Of a stretch of DNA of 64,000 nt, positions 1-10,179 are shown in pieces. The notes below the pieces were generated by a model. That model made no database searches. It worked only from the letters and a program-made list of their open reading frames with translations, and was not told where the DNA came from. Every line of letters begins with the position of its first letter. Within the stretch, counting starts at the first letter, position 1. The position numbers were made by a program, and so were the translations under genes. Origin of the DNA: Diplonema papillatum (lineage: Eukaryota; Euglenozoa; Diplonemea; Diplonemida; Diplonemidae); the NCBI GenBank assembly GCA_030068145.1, contig JAPJBO010000516.1, forward strand, positions 99,261-163,260. The letters are read 5' to 3'.

Positions 1-130
1 GGGCTACAGCACATTTACCTCCTTTGAGCTTGGAATATTGTTGTGATAGTGGGAGGACATCGGCATGCCGATGAGTACCACACCGTTGATCTTTCGCAAC
101 TGGCAGCCTCCTCAAGTATTTTCTCCAAAG
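1..130 (+). repeat. R1 dispersed repeat, partial copy
   Basis: Contains the R1 core GCTACAGCACATTTACC followed by GCAACTGGCAGCCTCCTC and a degenerate AAAGCnGnTGCTTATA end. The same order of blocks recurs near 11040-11165 (minus), 34400-34565, 46245-46330 (minus), 53170-53260 and 55395-55490. This copy is interrupted by a block carrying palindrome A. Confidence 0.75.
47..83 (+). repeat. Palindrome copy A (TAGTGG..CATCGGCATGCCGATG..CCACAC)
   Basis: Core CATCGGCATGCCGATG is a perfect 16-bp palindrome, flanked by imperfectly complementary TAGTGGG and CCACAC ends. It is one of four related copies; the others are at 15913, 29776 and 35092. The arms differ between copies in a compensatory way. Confidence 0.75.
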
Positions 131-134
131 CTGC

Positions 135-3100
135 TTATATGGTGTGATCCACAGTAGAAAAATTAACTTCCCGTGAACTTACTAAGAACTTCCAAGTACA
201 CCCCATGTACACTCCAAATAGGGCAAAATGGCGATTTCGGGCGATGTTTTGCATTTGTTTGTACTTCCCGTGAACTTCCCGAGTACACCCTTGTAAGGCC
301 ACCGGATCACCATTGTACAACGAAATCTGCACACCAATATCCGTCGCGGGTAACCCGTCGCCACGCTGCCTGCCGACGAGCAGCGGCTGGACCTGGCCGG
401 GCAGGGAACGCTCGAAAGCGTCGCGCTCGGCGGCCACGGCCTTCTGCTCGACGAGATCGCCGCGAGCTGCCAGCAGGTCGTCCTGCAGCTGCGCGTTGTC
501 CTCCGCCTGCGCCTCGCACTCGCGCGACAGCGCGTCAATCGACGCGTCCTTTTCGGCCAGCAGCGCACGCAGCGCGGCCCGCTCGGCGCCGTGCTTTTCG
601 GCGGACCGGCGCGCCTCCTGCAGCGCCCGGGCTTCGGCTTCGACTTGCACCCTCGCACTCTCGCATTCTTCCCGCAGAGCCGACATCTCCGCGCGCAGGG
701 CACTTTCCGCCAGGGCCGCGTTTCGGACCGCTTCGGCGTGTAGATCGCGCCAGTGCGCGCACTCCCGGGTGGTCTGCTCGGAGGCTTCGGCTAGCTCTGC
801 GAGTTGCGCGGTGCTGCTTTCCTTCGCGTCGGAGAACAGCTTGCTCCACGTCGCGTCGAGGGTTTTGTTCCCTTCGACAAGCCTCCGCACGTCTCCGCGC
901 AGGCACGCGAGCTCGGCCTGCAGCCGGGCTTCAGCGTCTGCGGCCGCGCGAACCGTCGCTTCGTGCAGCTCGCGCCACCGAGCAGCCTCGGCCAGGTGCT
1001 CCGTTGTCGTCGTGCGCACGTTCGCGAGGCGGGGCGTCTGCGCGCCCGCCGCGCGAACTGCCACGTCGCGGGTGTCCTGCAGCAGCACGTCGCAGGCACG
1101 CAGGTCGGCGACGATCCGGCGGCGCTCCGCGCGCAGCTGCTCCGTGCGGGTTTGGGGGTGGTCCGCGGCGGCGCTGCCTCTCCTGCCGTCGCCTGGCTTT
1201 CCGTAGGGACCGCCGTCGTCCCCGCTCGCCGTGCTTTCTTCCGCGGGCGGTTGCTCGATCTCTTTCGGTGTGGACGACGTGCGGGTTTGGGCGTGGTCTG
1301 CGGTCGGGGAAATAGCGTGTCTTCCTCCGACGAGTCTCTCACCTTCGTCGCCGCTCGCTGCACCTTCGTCCGCGGGCGATGGCTTGATCTCTCCCGGTGC
1401 GGAAGACATGCGGGTTTGGGGGTGGCCTGCGGGTCTTTCTTCTTCTCCACTCCCGGTGCTCCTGCGTTTCCCGCCTTCGTCCTCGCTCGCCGGGCCCGCC
1501 GATTGCGAGGCGGCGTCGCCCGCACCGAGAAGTGCGCGTGCGGACGGAGTCGTGGCGGCACAGCCAGCGTTCAGCAGCAGCAGGTCGCACGCTGCGAGCT
1601 CCGCCGCCAGTCGACCGCGCCGCGCCGCGATCGCAGCCTTCTCGTCCGAGTCTCGCGTCGTGGGTCTCGCGTGGCCCACAGCCGCCTCCTCCTGGTTTAC
1701 TGGCTGCGCTGCCCTGCTGTGGGGTTGATGGCCGCCTCCCGCAGTGCAGCTGAGAGCCGGGGCGCCCGGCAGCCGGCCGCAGCAGCAGCTGTGGAAGTCA
1801 GCGGCCTCCTCCGCCTCGATGCGGCGGCGCGATGCGTCGCAGGCATGCGCCGCGGCATCCCGCTCGGCGCCCCACCGGGCCGTTTCGCTCTGCACGAGGC
1901 GCGCGCTCAGCGTGTCGGCACGGGATTGGTGGGCCTGCTCGGATGCCAGCAGCCGGGTCTCCACCCTTTGCAGCTCGCCCCGCAGGTCTCGCCCGGAGGC
2001 TTCCGCGGTTGCCAACGCGGCTTCGCTCTGCACGAGGCGCGCGGTCCGCGTGTCGGCACGGGATTGGTGGGCCTGCTCGGATGCCAGCAGCCGGGTCTCC
2101 ACCCTTTGCAGCTCGCCTCGCAGGTCTCGCCCGGAGGCTTCCGCGGCTTCGCGGGCGGCTTCGCTCTCGCGCAGGGCCGCGTCGAGGGCGAGGAGGCGGG
2201 CGGAGAGGTGCGCGGCGCGCGACGCCAGCGACTCGAGGGCTGCGAGCGCTCCGTCCGCGTGGGCTTCTTGGGCTTGCGCTGGATCAGCTGCGCTGGCATG
2301 GATTTCTCGGATTTGAGCTGGGTCAGCAGCGCTGGCATGGGCTTCTTGGGCTTGCGCTGGATCAGCTGCGCTGGCATGGATTTCTCGGATTTGAGCTGGG
2401 TCAGCAGCGCTGGCATGGGCTTCTTGGGCTTGTGCTGGATCAGCTGCGCTGGCACGGGTTCCTCGAATTTGCGCTGGGTCGGCGGATTCTTCCCGCGCGC
2501 TGTCGCCGATCTCCGCGCAGGAACCGGCCGCTGCGCCGCCTTCGGCAGGGGTTGCGGGCAGGTCCTGCGCCGGGTCTCCTGCGCCCGCACGGGCTTCTTC
2601 GGCCTGCGGCAGGCTGCCGACGATCTGCACTATGCGCGCCTGCAGCGCCTCTAGCGCCGCCTGGTGCTGGGCCTTCGCCGCGCGGGCGGCGGCTTCCTCG
2701 GCGGTCAGGCGCCCTTCGGCGGCGGACAGCTGGAACAAGTCGGTTTTGGAGCGCCGGAGGCACGTGTCGATGCGGCGCAGGGCCTGCGCGAGGTCGGTGC
2801 ACGCGTCGTCCACCAGGGGGGAGCCCCCGCCGGGCGGTGAAGGACAGGTTTCACTCCCTGATTCTGCCGTATCGAAGCTATCGGCGTAGGAGTGCAAGAC
2901 GCGAGCGATTGAATCGGAGAGACCACGGATCTTGGCTTCGCCGGCTTCGACGAGGGCAGTTTTGGAGCGCCCGAGGCAGAAGTCGATGCGGTGCAGGGCC
3001 TGCGCGAGGTCGGTGCACGTGTCGTCCGCCAGGAGGGAGACCCCGGCTGGTTGCGGTGAAAGAGAGGTTTCGCCGGTTTCCGCCGTATCGAAGCCGTCGG

Positions 3101-3961
3101 CGTAGGAGTGCAAGACGCGAGCGATTGAATCGGAGAGGCTGCGGATCTTGGCTTCGCCGGCTTCGACGCGGGCGGTTGCTGCAGCGAGTTCCGACTCCGT
3201 CTTCAGAGTGCGGTGTTCGGCTTCGTAGAGAGCGGCGCGGGTCTCGCCGAGTTGCTCGTCAGCCGCCGCCAACGCCGCGCGGGCAGTCGACGCTTCGACG
3301 TCCTGCGCTTCCAAACGCATAGTCGCCTCGCCCAGCGCCGATTGCAGCATCGCCTCGTCGCCACACTTCGCCTCGTAGTCGGTTCGCAGCCCGTCCAGCT
3401 CCGCCTGCAGGCATTCGGCGGCCGCCGCCGCGGCCCGCCGATTTTCGCCGATTTCGCCGCTCAACGCGTCCTTCTCCCGCGCCACGTCGGCCGCCCGCTT
3501 CCTGGCGACGGTCGCCTCCATGTGCAGGTCCTCCGTCCGCTTTCGGAGCTCGTGCACTTGCTTCTCGAAGGCGTCGGCGCGCGACCGCTGGTCCTTTTTC
3601 TGCTGCAGGTAGTGCGCGCTGGCCTCCTTCGTCTCCGCCAGAAGCGATTCGAGGACGAGGACGCGGTCGTGGTCGTCCGCGTACGTTTCGAGCTCCGCCT
3701 TCTCGTGCCTCAGGTGCGTGACTTCCTTCGTCAGCTGGCAGACCTGCCGGTCCCTCTTCACGAGCTCGCCCTCCAAGCTTTTGTACATCAGGTGCTCCTG
3801 CTCGTAATCGATCAGCCGCGAGCTGCGCAGTGTCTCGCGGTGCAGGTTGCGCTCGAGCCACGCCTGGCGGTATGCGCTCGCTCGCTCGAGAATCGTGTAG
3901 CCGGCTTGCGACGTTATCGACACCCATCCTTCGATGGGAGAGACGATGCGCGCCCGGATGC
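135..3961 (-). CDS. Large Ala/Glu/Arg-rich coiled-coil protein, 5'-partial
   Basis: One uninterrupted minus-strand reading frame of about 1,270 codons. The product is almost entirely heptad-like and rich in Ala, Glu, Arg and Gln. Internal duplications are visible in the DNA: a 216-bp (72-residue) unit near 2745-3170, a 138-bp (46-residue) unit at 1911-2180, and 78-bp (26-residue) units from 2263 on that give repeated ADPAQ and QEAHA motifs. The first in-frame ATG is about 46 codons into the frame. Upstream of the GTG at 3923 the frame continues with RARIVSPIEGW, which resembles an SH3-like 'EGWVS' segment, back to a possible 3' splice site (CAACAG) near 3962. The gene is therefore probably an exon whose 5' partner is missing or lies beyond the adjacent satellite. 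The role is unknown; a structural or cytoskeletal coiled coil is inferred. The last ~60 residues (near 135-320) are less repetitive. Confidence 0.75.
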
Positions 3962-3977
3962 CTGTTGGTCGGTGGTT

Positions 3978-6515
3978 GTACTTCTACCACGGCTTGCGAA
4001 AGAGACAGGTAAAACACATCTACTACGGCAAGCTACAAAGAGACAGGTAGACTACTTCTACAGCTTGCTACTAAGAGACAGGTAGATTATTTCTACAGCT
4101 TGCCACTAAGAGACAGGTAGAACACTTCTACTACGGCAAGCTACTAAGAAACAGGTCGATTATTTCTACAGCTTGCTACTAAGAGACAGGTAAAACACAT
4201 CTACTACGGCAAGCTGCAGAGACAGGTAGATTATTTCTACAGCTTGCCACTAAGAGACAGGTACAACACTTCTATTACGGCAAGCTACTAAGAGACAGGT
4301 CGATTATTTCTACAGCTTGCTACTAAGAGACAGGTAGATTATTTCTACAGCTTGTACTAAGAGACAGGTAAAACACATCTAACGGCAAGCTGCAGAGACA
4401 GGTAGATTATTTCTACAGCTTGCTACTAAGAGACAGGTAGAACACTTCTACTACGGCAAGCTACTAAGAGACAGGTCGATTATTTCTACAGCTTGCTACT
4501 AAGAGACAGGTAGATTATTTCTACAGCTTGCTACTAAGAGACAGGTAAAACACATCTACTACGGCAAGCTGCAGAGAGACAGGTAGATTATTTCTACAGC
4601 TTGCTACTAAGAGACAGGTAGATTATTTCTACAGCTTGCTACTAAGAGACAGGTAGAACACTTCTACTACGGCAAGCTACTAAGAGACAGGTCGATTATT
4701 TCTACAGCTTGCTACTAAGAGACAGGTAGAACACTTCTACTACGGCAAGCTACTAAGAGACAGGTAGATTATTTCTACAGCTTGCTACTAAGAGACAGGT
4801 AGAACACTTCTACTACGGCAAGCTACTAAGAGACAGGTCGATTATTTCTACAGCTTGCTACTAAGAGACAGGTAAAACACATCTACTACGGCAAGCTGCA
4901 GAGAGACAGGTAGATTATTTCTACAGCTTGCTACTAAGAGACAGGTAGATTATTTCTACAGCTTGCTACTAAGAGACAGGTAAAACACATCTACTACGGC
5001 AAGCTGCAGAGAGACAGGTAGATTATTTCTACAGCTTGCTACTAAGAGACAGGTAAAACACATCTACTACGGCAAGCTGCAGAGAGACAGGTAGATTATT
5101 TCTACAGCTTGCTACTAAGAGACAGGTAGATTATTTCTACAGCTTGCTACTAAGAGACAGGTAAAACACATCTACTACGGCAAGCTGCAGAGAGACAGGT
5201 AGATTATTTCTACAGCTTGCTACTAAGAGACAGGTAGATTATTTCTACAGCTTGCTACTAAGAGACAGGTAGATTATTTCTACAGCTTGCTACTAAGAGA
5301 CAGGTAAAACACATCTACTACGGCAAGCTGCAAAGAGACAGGTAGATTATTTCTACAGCTTGCTACTAAGAGACAGGTAAAACACATCTACTACGGCAAG
5401 CTGCAGAGACAGGTAGATTATTTCTACAGCTTGCCACTAAGAGACAGGTACAACACTTCTACTACGGCAAGCTACTAAGAGACAGGTCGATTATTTCTAC
5501 AGCTTGCTACTAAGAGACAGGTAGATTATTTCTACAGCTTGTACTAAGAGACAGGTAAAACACATCTAACGGCAAGCTGCAGAGACAGGTAGATTATTTC
5601 TACAGCTTGCTACTAAGAGACAGGTAGAACACTTCTACTACGGCAAGCTACTAAGAGACAGGTCGATTATTTCTACAGCTTGCTACTAAGAGACAGGTAG
5701 ATTATTTCTACAGCTTGCTACTAAGAGACAGGTAAAACACATCTACTACGGCAAGCTGCAGAGAGACAGGTAGATTATTTCTACAGCTTGCTACTAAGAG
5801 ACAGGTAAAACACATCTACTACGGCAAGCTGCAGAGAGACAGGTAGATTATTTCTACAGCTTGCTACTAAGAGACAGGTAAAACACATCTACTACGGCAA
5901 GCTGCAGAGAGACAGGTAGATTATTTCTACAGCTTGCTACTAAGAGACAGGTAGAACACTTCTACTACGGCAAGCTACTAAGAGACAGGTAGATTATTTC
6001 TACAGCTTGCTACTAAGAGACAGGTAGAACACTTCTACTACGGCAAGCTACTAAGAGACAGGTCGATTATTTCTACAGCTTGCTACTAAGAGACAGGTAG
6101 ATTATTTCTACAGCTTGCTACTAAGAGACAGGTAAAACACATCTACTACGGCAAGCTGCAGAGAGACAGGTAGATTATTTCTACAGCTTGCTACTAAGAG
6201 ACAGGTAGATTATTTCTACAGCTTGCTACTAAGAGACAGGTAAAACACATCTACTACGGCAAGCTGCAAAGAGACAGGTAGATTATTTCTACAGCTTGCT
6301 ACTAAGAGACAGGTAAAACACATCTACTACGGCAAGCTGCAAAGAGACAGGTAGATTATTTCTACAGCTTGCTACTAAGAGACAGGTAAAACACATCTAC
6401 TACGGCAAGCTGCAAAGAGACAGGTAGATTATTTCTACAGCTTGCTACTAAGAGACAGGTAGAACACTTCTACTACGGCAAGCTACTAAGAGACTGGTAG
6501 ATTATTTCTACATGT
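3978..6515. repeat. Satellite of 35- and 38-bp units in higher-order order
   Basis: About 70 units starting GCTACTAAGAGACAGGT alternate among a 35-bp form (TAGATTATTTCTACAGCTT or a TCGATT variant) and two 38-bp forms (TAGAACACTTCTACTACGGC and TAAAACACATCTACTACGGC). A GCTGCAGAGAGACAGGT junction variant marks higher-order blocks. Many units contain a short hairpin, GTAGA-5nt-TCTAC, with the loop changing between forms. The array sits directly 5' of the coiled-coil gene on the minus strand. Confidence 0.95.
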
Positions 6516-6524
6516 GCTTGAAGA

Positions 6525-6680
6525 TAATACAGTGGTGTCACCTGAGGGGGGTAATCTCAGGGCCGCCGAAAGGCTGGGAACTTTTAAGCACATGGATCAG
6601 CATGCACTCAAGTTAAGAAGCAGCTGCCGGCTTATCCTGGGACACCCTTGTATATGTAGTTGGTTATCATGAATACACTA
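6525..6680 (+). repeat. R3 dispersed repeat
   Basis: Starts GGTGTCACCTGAGG and ends GCTGCCGGCTTATCC-tGGGACACC followed by a TATATGTAGTTGGTTATC tail. It matches 44612-44785 almost throughout and 46750-46852 in its 5' half. The ends are complementary with one mismatch, and CCTGAG..CTCAGG forms an internal hairpin. Confidence 0.8.
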
Positions 6681-6686
6681 CACGTG

Positions 6687-6930
6687 TATCCTGAGGGAAA
6701 CTTCGGAGTGAACCAGCTACTAGATGGTTCGATGGGTCTTTCGCCTCTATACCCAGCTTTGACGAGCGATGTGCACGTCAACACCGCAACGGACCTCCAC
6801 CAGGGTTTCCCCCGGCTTCGTCCTATCCAGGCATAGTTCACCATCTTTCGGGTCCCAACAAGTGTACTTAACCTCAAATCCCTTTCCAGTAAATCAGGAT
6901 CGGGCAGTGCTGCGTCCTCAAGGATTGGCA
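6687..6930 (-). rRNA. LSU (28S-type) rRNA fragment
   Basis: On the minus strand the sequence contains the near-universal LSU segments TTGGGACCCGAAAGATGG, GGTGAACTATGCCTG, GACGTGC.CATCGCTCGTC, GGGTATAGGGGCGAAAGA, and ATCGAACCATCTAGTAGCTGG, through CCCTCAGGATA. This covers one contiguous stretch of the central 28S molecule. Both ends abut unrelated repeats (R3 and R2), so it is a dispersed fragment rather than a functional gene. Confidence 0.9.
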
Positions 6931-6954
6931 GAAAGAGTAGCGTCGGCACTCTTT

Positions 6955-7215
6955 TTAGAGTTAAAGTTCGCTTGAAATTCCGGGGGTTTAGGGTCTCCGT
7001 GTGACCGTTCATGAACGGGTTCTCTTGGAGCAAGAAAGGGCTATGTGGTTACGGGTTGCATATTTAGTGCGCGCTTTCGTTATGGGTTATGGCTAGCCAT
7101 GTCCGGGACTGCTTGTGACCAACACGAAGTACATTCCTTCGTGGAGTGTAGTTTTTAGAGTCTTAGGGATCCGGGGTTTTATAGTCTCCGGGTGACCGTA
7201 GTCAGAAAGGTTCCT
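6955..7215 (+). repeat. R2 dispersed repeat (two adjacent partial copies)
   Basis: Contains AAAGTTCGCTTGAAATTCCG, then TTTAGGGTCTCCGTGTGACC and a perfect palindrome CCGTTCATGAACGG. A second partial copy (GGGGTTTTATAGTCTCCGGG) follows near 7165. The same blocks, including the ensuing GGGCTATGTGGTTACGG, recur at 54660-54845. Confidence 0.75.
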
Positions 7216-7261
7216 TTAAGGTATAGTATGTTTGTGTGTATATCTTTGCTGCCTATTGCGG

Positions 7262-7455
7262 GACATTCCCCATTATGCTATTAAAGTTTGCTAATTTCCC
7301 CACTATGCTATTAAAGTTGCTAATTTCCCCATTATGCTACTAAAGCTGCTAATTTCCCCATTCTGGGGGGGTTTTTTGCTAATTTCCCCATTATGCTATT
7401 AAAGTTGCTAATTTCCCCATTCTGCTATTAAAGTGGTGCTAATTTCCCCATTCCA
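7262..7455 (+). repeat. 29-bp tandem array 5' of the YR retroelement
   Basis: Six or so copies of a unit reading TTGCTAATTTCCCCATTATG plus CTATTAAAG, with one copy disrupted by a G-run near 7366. The array ends 1-2 bp before the ATG at 7455. It may be the leader of the retroelement. Confidence 0.85.
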
Positions 7456-7580
7456 TGGACTATGCCGACTTCACGAAGGCGGCCTCGATCCAAGCCCAGA
7501 AGGCCATGGCCGAGCTGGCAAACAAGGCAGACAACAAGGAGGAGAAGAAGGAGCCCTCCCTGAAGAGGCCTCGAAGGTGA
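7455..7580 (+). CDS. Small acidic/basic ORF at the head of the YR element
   Basis: ATG at 7455 opens 41 codons beginning MDYADFTKAASIQAQ and ending in a Lys/Glu-rich, nuclear-signal-like KRPRR just before TGA. The composition looks coding. The end (CGAAG followed by GTGAGG) could equally be a 5' splice site, which would make this the first exon of the recombinase ORF. It could instead be a vestigial gag-like ORF. Confidence 0.4.
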   Translation: MDYADFTKAASIQAQKAMAELANKADNKEEKKEPSLKRPRR

Positions 7581-7616
7581 GGGTCGGCGAGTCCCGCAGG
7601 CCTCCCTCCCGCGGGT

Positions 7617-8587
7617 TTGTGGGCAGAGGTGGTAAAGAGGTCACTACCTCGGAAACAAGACTTCGGGTGTCCCGATCAAGATCGGTTCCGAAGGGATCAG
7701 GAAGCACTCCTCCTCGCCGTGCAGAAATGCTACAAGAGCGCCCCTGCCATGCTGTCAGTGGTGAGCCGCGCTCAGAGATACGCGGAGGAGGCCCGACGCT
7801 TTCGCCCCACGTTATCCGACGAGGAAGCCTTCCTGATGTGGGTGAATCGGAAGGTGACGGCTGGCGAGATCAAGGTCGAGTCGGCTCTCCAGTACGTGAC
7901 CTACTTCCGGATGTCTCGGGTGAACTGGATGAGCGCATGCCGGCGCTCGGTCAGGCTGACCATGGATCAGTTCGAGGACCGACGTACCCGCGATGCCGGG
8001 CGGACCCCATCCAAAGAGGAGGTCCTACAGGTAGTCTCACGAGGCCCCGGCTTGCATACCATGGCCCTCCGGTCCTACAGGTAGTCTCACGAGGCCCCGG
8101 CTTGCATACCATGGCCCTCCGGTTCCAGTGGTCGACGGCGTGCCGGTTCGTGGACCTGCAACGGGTCCGGTTGGACCACATGTGGTCGGTGGACAAGCAA
8201 CAGGTCATGATCCTGTTTGTCGGCGGGAAGACCGACCCGACGTCCCGAGGACAGGGTCTCTTACTGCCACGAAGCGGGGCTTTTCTGACGCCTTTTTGGG
8301 AATGGATCACCATCCAACGCCCTGCCAGCGGCCCCAAGGCGTTCGTGTTCCCCAACCTGTCAAGACAGGCTTACAACAGTTTCCTTCAAGAGGAGCTGGG
8401 GGTTCCTTCACACAGGATCAGACATGCCGCGCTGACTTGGGTGGCTTTTGTGGAAGGAGAGCAAGCAGCGATGTGCGTAGGTCGTCACCTCAACCCCAGG
8501 ACGACGCGGCTGTACACGCCGCATCACCTTTGGCAGCCGGTCCAGCGGACAGTCCCGGGTACAGCTGCGCTGCAGAAAACCGACTGA
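7617..8587 (+). pseudogene. Tyrosine recombinase (integrase), frame broken by a 50-bp duplication
   Basis: Residues before about 8020 form a helical core-binding (SAM-like) domain in one frame. The catalytic domain continues in another frame to the stop at 8585-8587. Catalytic residues are recognisable: first Arg in ACRFVDLQ (near 8141), HRIRHAALTW (near 8410), the GRH of VGRHLNPRTTRLY (near 8483), and the nucleophilic Tyr in RLYTPHH (near 8512). The frame change coincides exactly with a tandem duplication of 50 bp (8021-8070 and 8071-8120). Because 50 is not a multiple of three, the duplication alone accounts for the disruption. The enzyme would integrate the circular cDNA of the element. 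Confidence 0.85.
8021..8120 (+). repeat. 50-bp tandem duplication inside the recombinase
   Basis: GGTCCTACAGGTAGTCTCAC starts at 8021 and again at 8071, and the two 50-bp units are identical. It shifts the recombinase frame by two bases. Confidence 0.97.
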
Positions 8588-8589
8588 AC

Positions 8590-10179
8590 GACCGCCCCGC
8601 TAAGCCTCCATTGTGGCCGCGCCACCTGGACAAGATCCTCCAGGGTTACGACTACGCCAACGGTTGGTTGGACGCCAGCAGTGGAAAACGCGTAACGAAA
8701 GCATCCTATGAAGGTGAAATAGCTTCGACGGCTCCGCCGTTCAGTCACGAAGCGCTCTTGCACGATTTTCCCGCTCTCCGGACCAACATGCGATGGTTAC
8801 TGGATTCCGAGTTCATCGGAAGCATGTTAAGACCGGGTTCGTTCGTATCCGGCCCTGGTCCGCGCAACTCACGAATGAGGCCGCACGTTGAGCGCTTGCT
8901 CGCGTTGAAGATCGCTGCGCCGGTCCCCAAGGCGGCTTCTTCCCGCTGGTTTCACGGCGCGTTTACGGTGGATAAACGGGCCCCCGGTCAGCTTCGGTTC
9001 ATCCTCAGCTGCGAGTCAATCAACCGGGCCACGGCACACGTGCCTTTGCCGCCCTGCGACCTACCCAGCTACGCCACCATCGTGAGTACGGTGCTGTCCC
9101 GCAAGTGGGTGGCTGAGTTCGACTTCCGCTCCTTTTTTTTCCAGTTTGCGCTGCCTCCAGAGGTCAGAAAGTATTTCTGTTTCCGTATTGAGGGCAGGCT
9201 GTTGTGGATGACGCGCCTGCCGATGGGCTACCGCGCTGCGCCTCAGGCGGCCCAGGCGGTCTCGCTGGAGCTTGCGGTTGCCGCCGCTCAGGGTGTGGAC
9301 GTTGAGGTTCTCGCGTGGATCGATAACGTGATATTTGTGGCGGACACTGAGGCCGAAGTTATAGAGGCCTCAGCTCGCTTCAAGGCTTTGACTTCGAAGT
9401 ACGGCTTGACCATCGGGAGCTGGTCCAAGCCTTCTACCCGGGCGGTGCTGCTGGGATTGGAAGTCGACCTCGCAGCGAAGAGATGGCGTGTGGACCCATC
9501 CTGGATAGGGAAGGCTGGACCGGTGATGGATCGCATCCGGGAGTGTAGTGAGGCTCCCGTCCGCGTGTGGTGGAAACTGACTGGGTCTCTGCTCTGGCGT
9601 CGCCACGTGATGGGGTACCCTCTCCACGAGGTACTTCTCCTCTTGCAGTGGATGTCAACCCTGGCTTCCGGCCGTTCGTCCACCGACAGCGCGTTCTGGG
9701 ACTCCGTCGCGCCTTGCCCAGCTGCGGTCAAGAGCTGCCTCGTTGCCCAGTGCTCCGACATGCGGGGTAACGCCTGGCGGCAATGGTGTAAACCGGTTTA
9801 CACTCGTTCGATCGATGTCGTCTCCGACGCCAGCATGTCGGCATGGGCCTTCGTGGCAGACGGGTCCCATGTCTACGGCGGTTTTCCTGCGGAGTTACTC
9901 CACGCGGACATCTTCATGAAGGAGCTATACGCCGTCGTTCGGGCCGTACAGCACGCGGTCCACGGCCAGTCGAGCGTGGACATCAACCTGCTGTGTGACA
10001 ACAAGGCGGTGATAGGCTGCGTACGCCGCGGCTACACGCTTCGTCAGGATGCGATGCAGCTGCTAACTCTGATCAACAAGAGCTTGGCCTCATCCAGGAG
10101 CCGGCTGAATATCAGCTACGTCCCGTCGCTCCAGAACATCGCGGATCAGTACACAAGACTAAATCGCCCGCAGTGCTAG
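8590..10179 (+). CDS. Reverse transcriptase-RNase H of the YR retroelement
   Basis: The frame is open from within the recombinase region to TAG at 10177-10179, with coding character from about 8600 (PPLWPRHLDKIL). No ATG occurs before about 8788, so translation may depend on frameshifting or fusion with the upstream ORF. RT blocks: RFILSCESIN, AEFDFRSFFFQFALP (first catalytic Asp), TRLPMGYRAAPQAAQ, and AWIDNVIF at 9313-9336, where the usual xDD catalytic box reads IDN. RNase H follows with Asp in VVSDASMSAWAF, Glu in MKELYAVV, Asp in LLCDNKAVIG and Asp in IADQYTR. The RNase H is complete. The Asn in the RT box is either a lineage feature or inactivating. Confidence 0.85.
   Translation, partial: DRPAKPPLWPRHLDKILQGYDYANGWLDASSGKRVTKASYEGEIASTAPPFSHEALLHDFPALRTNMRWLLDSEFIGSMLRPGSFVSGPGPRNSRMRPHVERLLALKIAAPVPKAASSRWFHGAFTVDKRAPGQLRFILSCESINRATAHVPLPPCDLPSYATIVSTVLSRKWVAEFDFRSFFFQFALPPEVRKYFCFRIEGRLLWMTRLPMGYRAAPQAAQAVSLELAVAAAQGVDVEVLAWIDNVIFVADTEAEVIEASARFKALTSKYGLTIGSWSKPSTRAVLLGLEVDLAAKRWRVDPSWIGKAGPVMDRIRECSEAPVRVWWKLTGSLLWRRHVMGYPLHEVLLLLQWMSTLASGRSSTDSAFWDSVAPCPAAVKSCLVAQCSDMRGNAWRQWCKPVYTRSIDVVSDASMSAWAFVADGSHVYGGFPAELLHADIFMKELYAVVRAVQHAVHGQSSVDINLLCDNKAVIGCVRRGYTLRQDAMQLLTLINKSLASSRSRLNISYVPSLQNIADQYTRLNRPQC

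Noticed and set aside
173..1315. Long plus-strand frames across 173-3400 and 18450-21030
   Set aside because: They mirror the minus-strand coiled-coil genes; high GC and Ala/Glu-rich repeats keep the opposite frames open. Composition is Arg/Ala/Ser-rich without domains.
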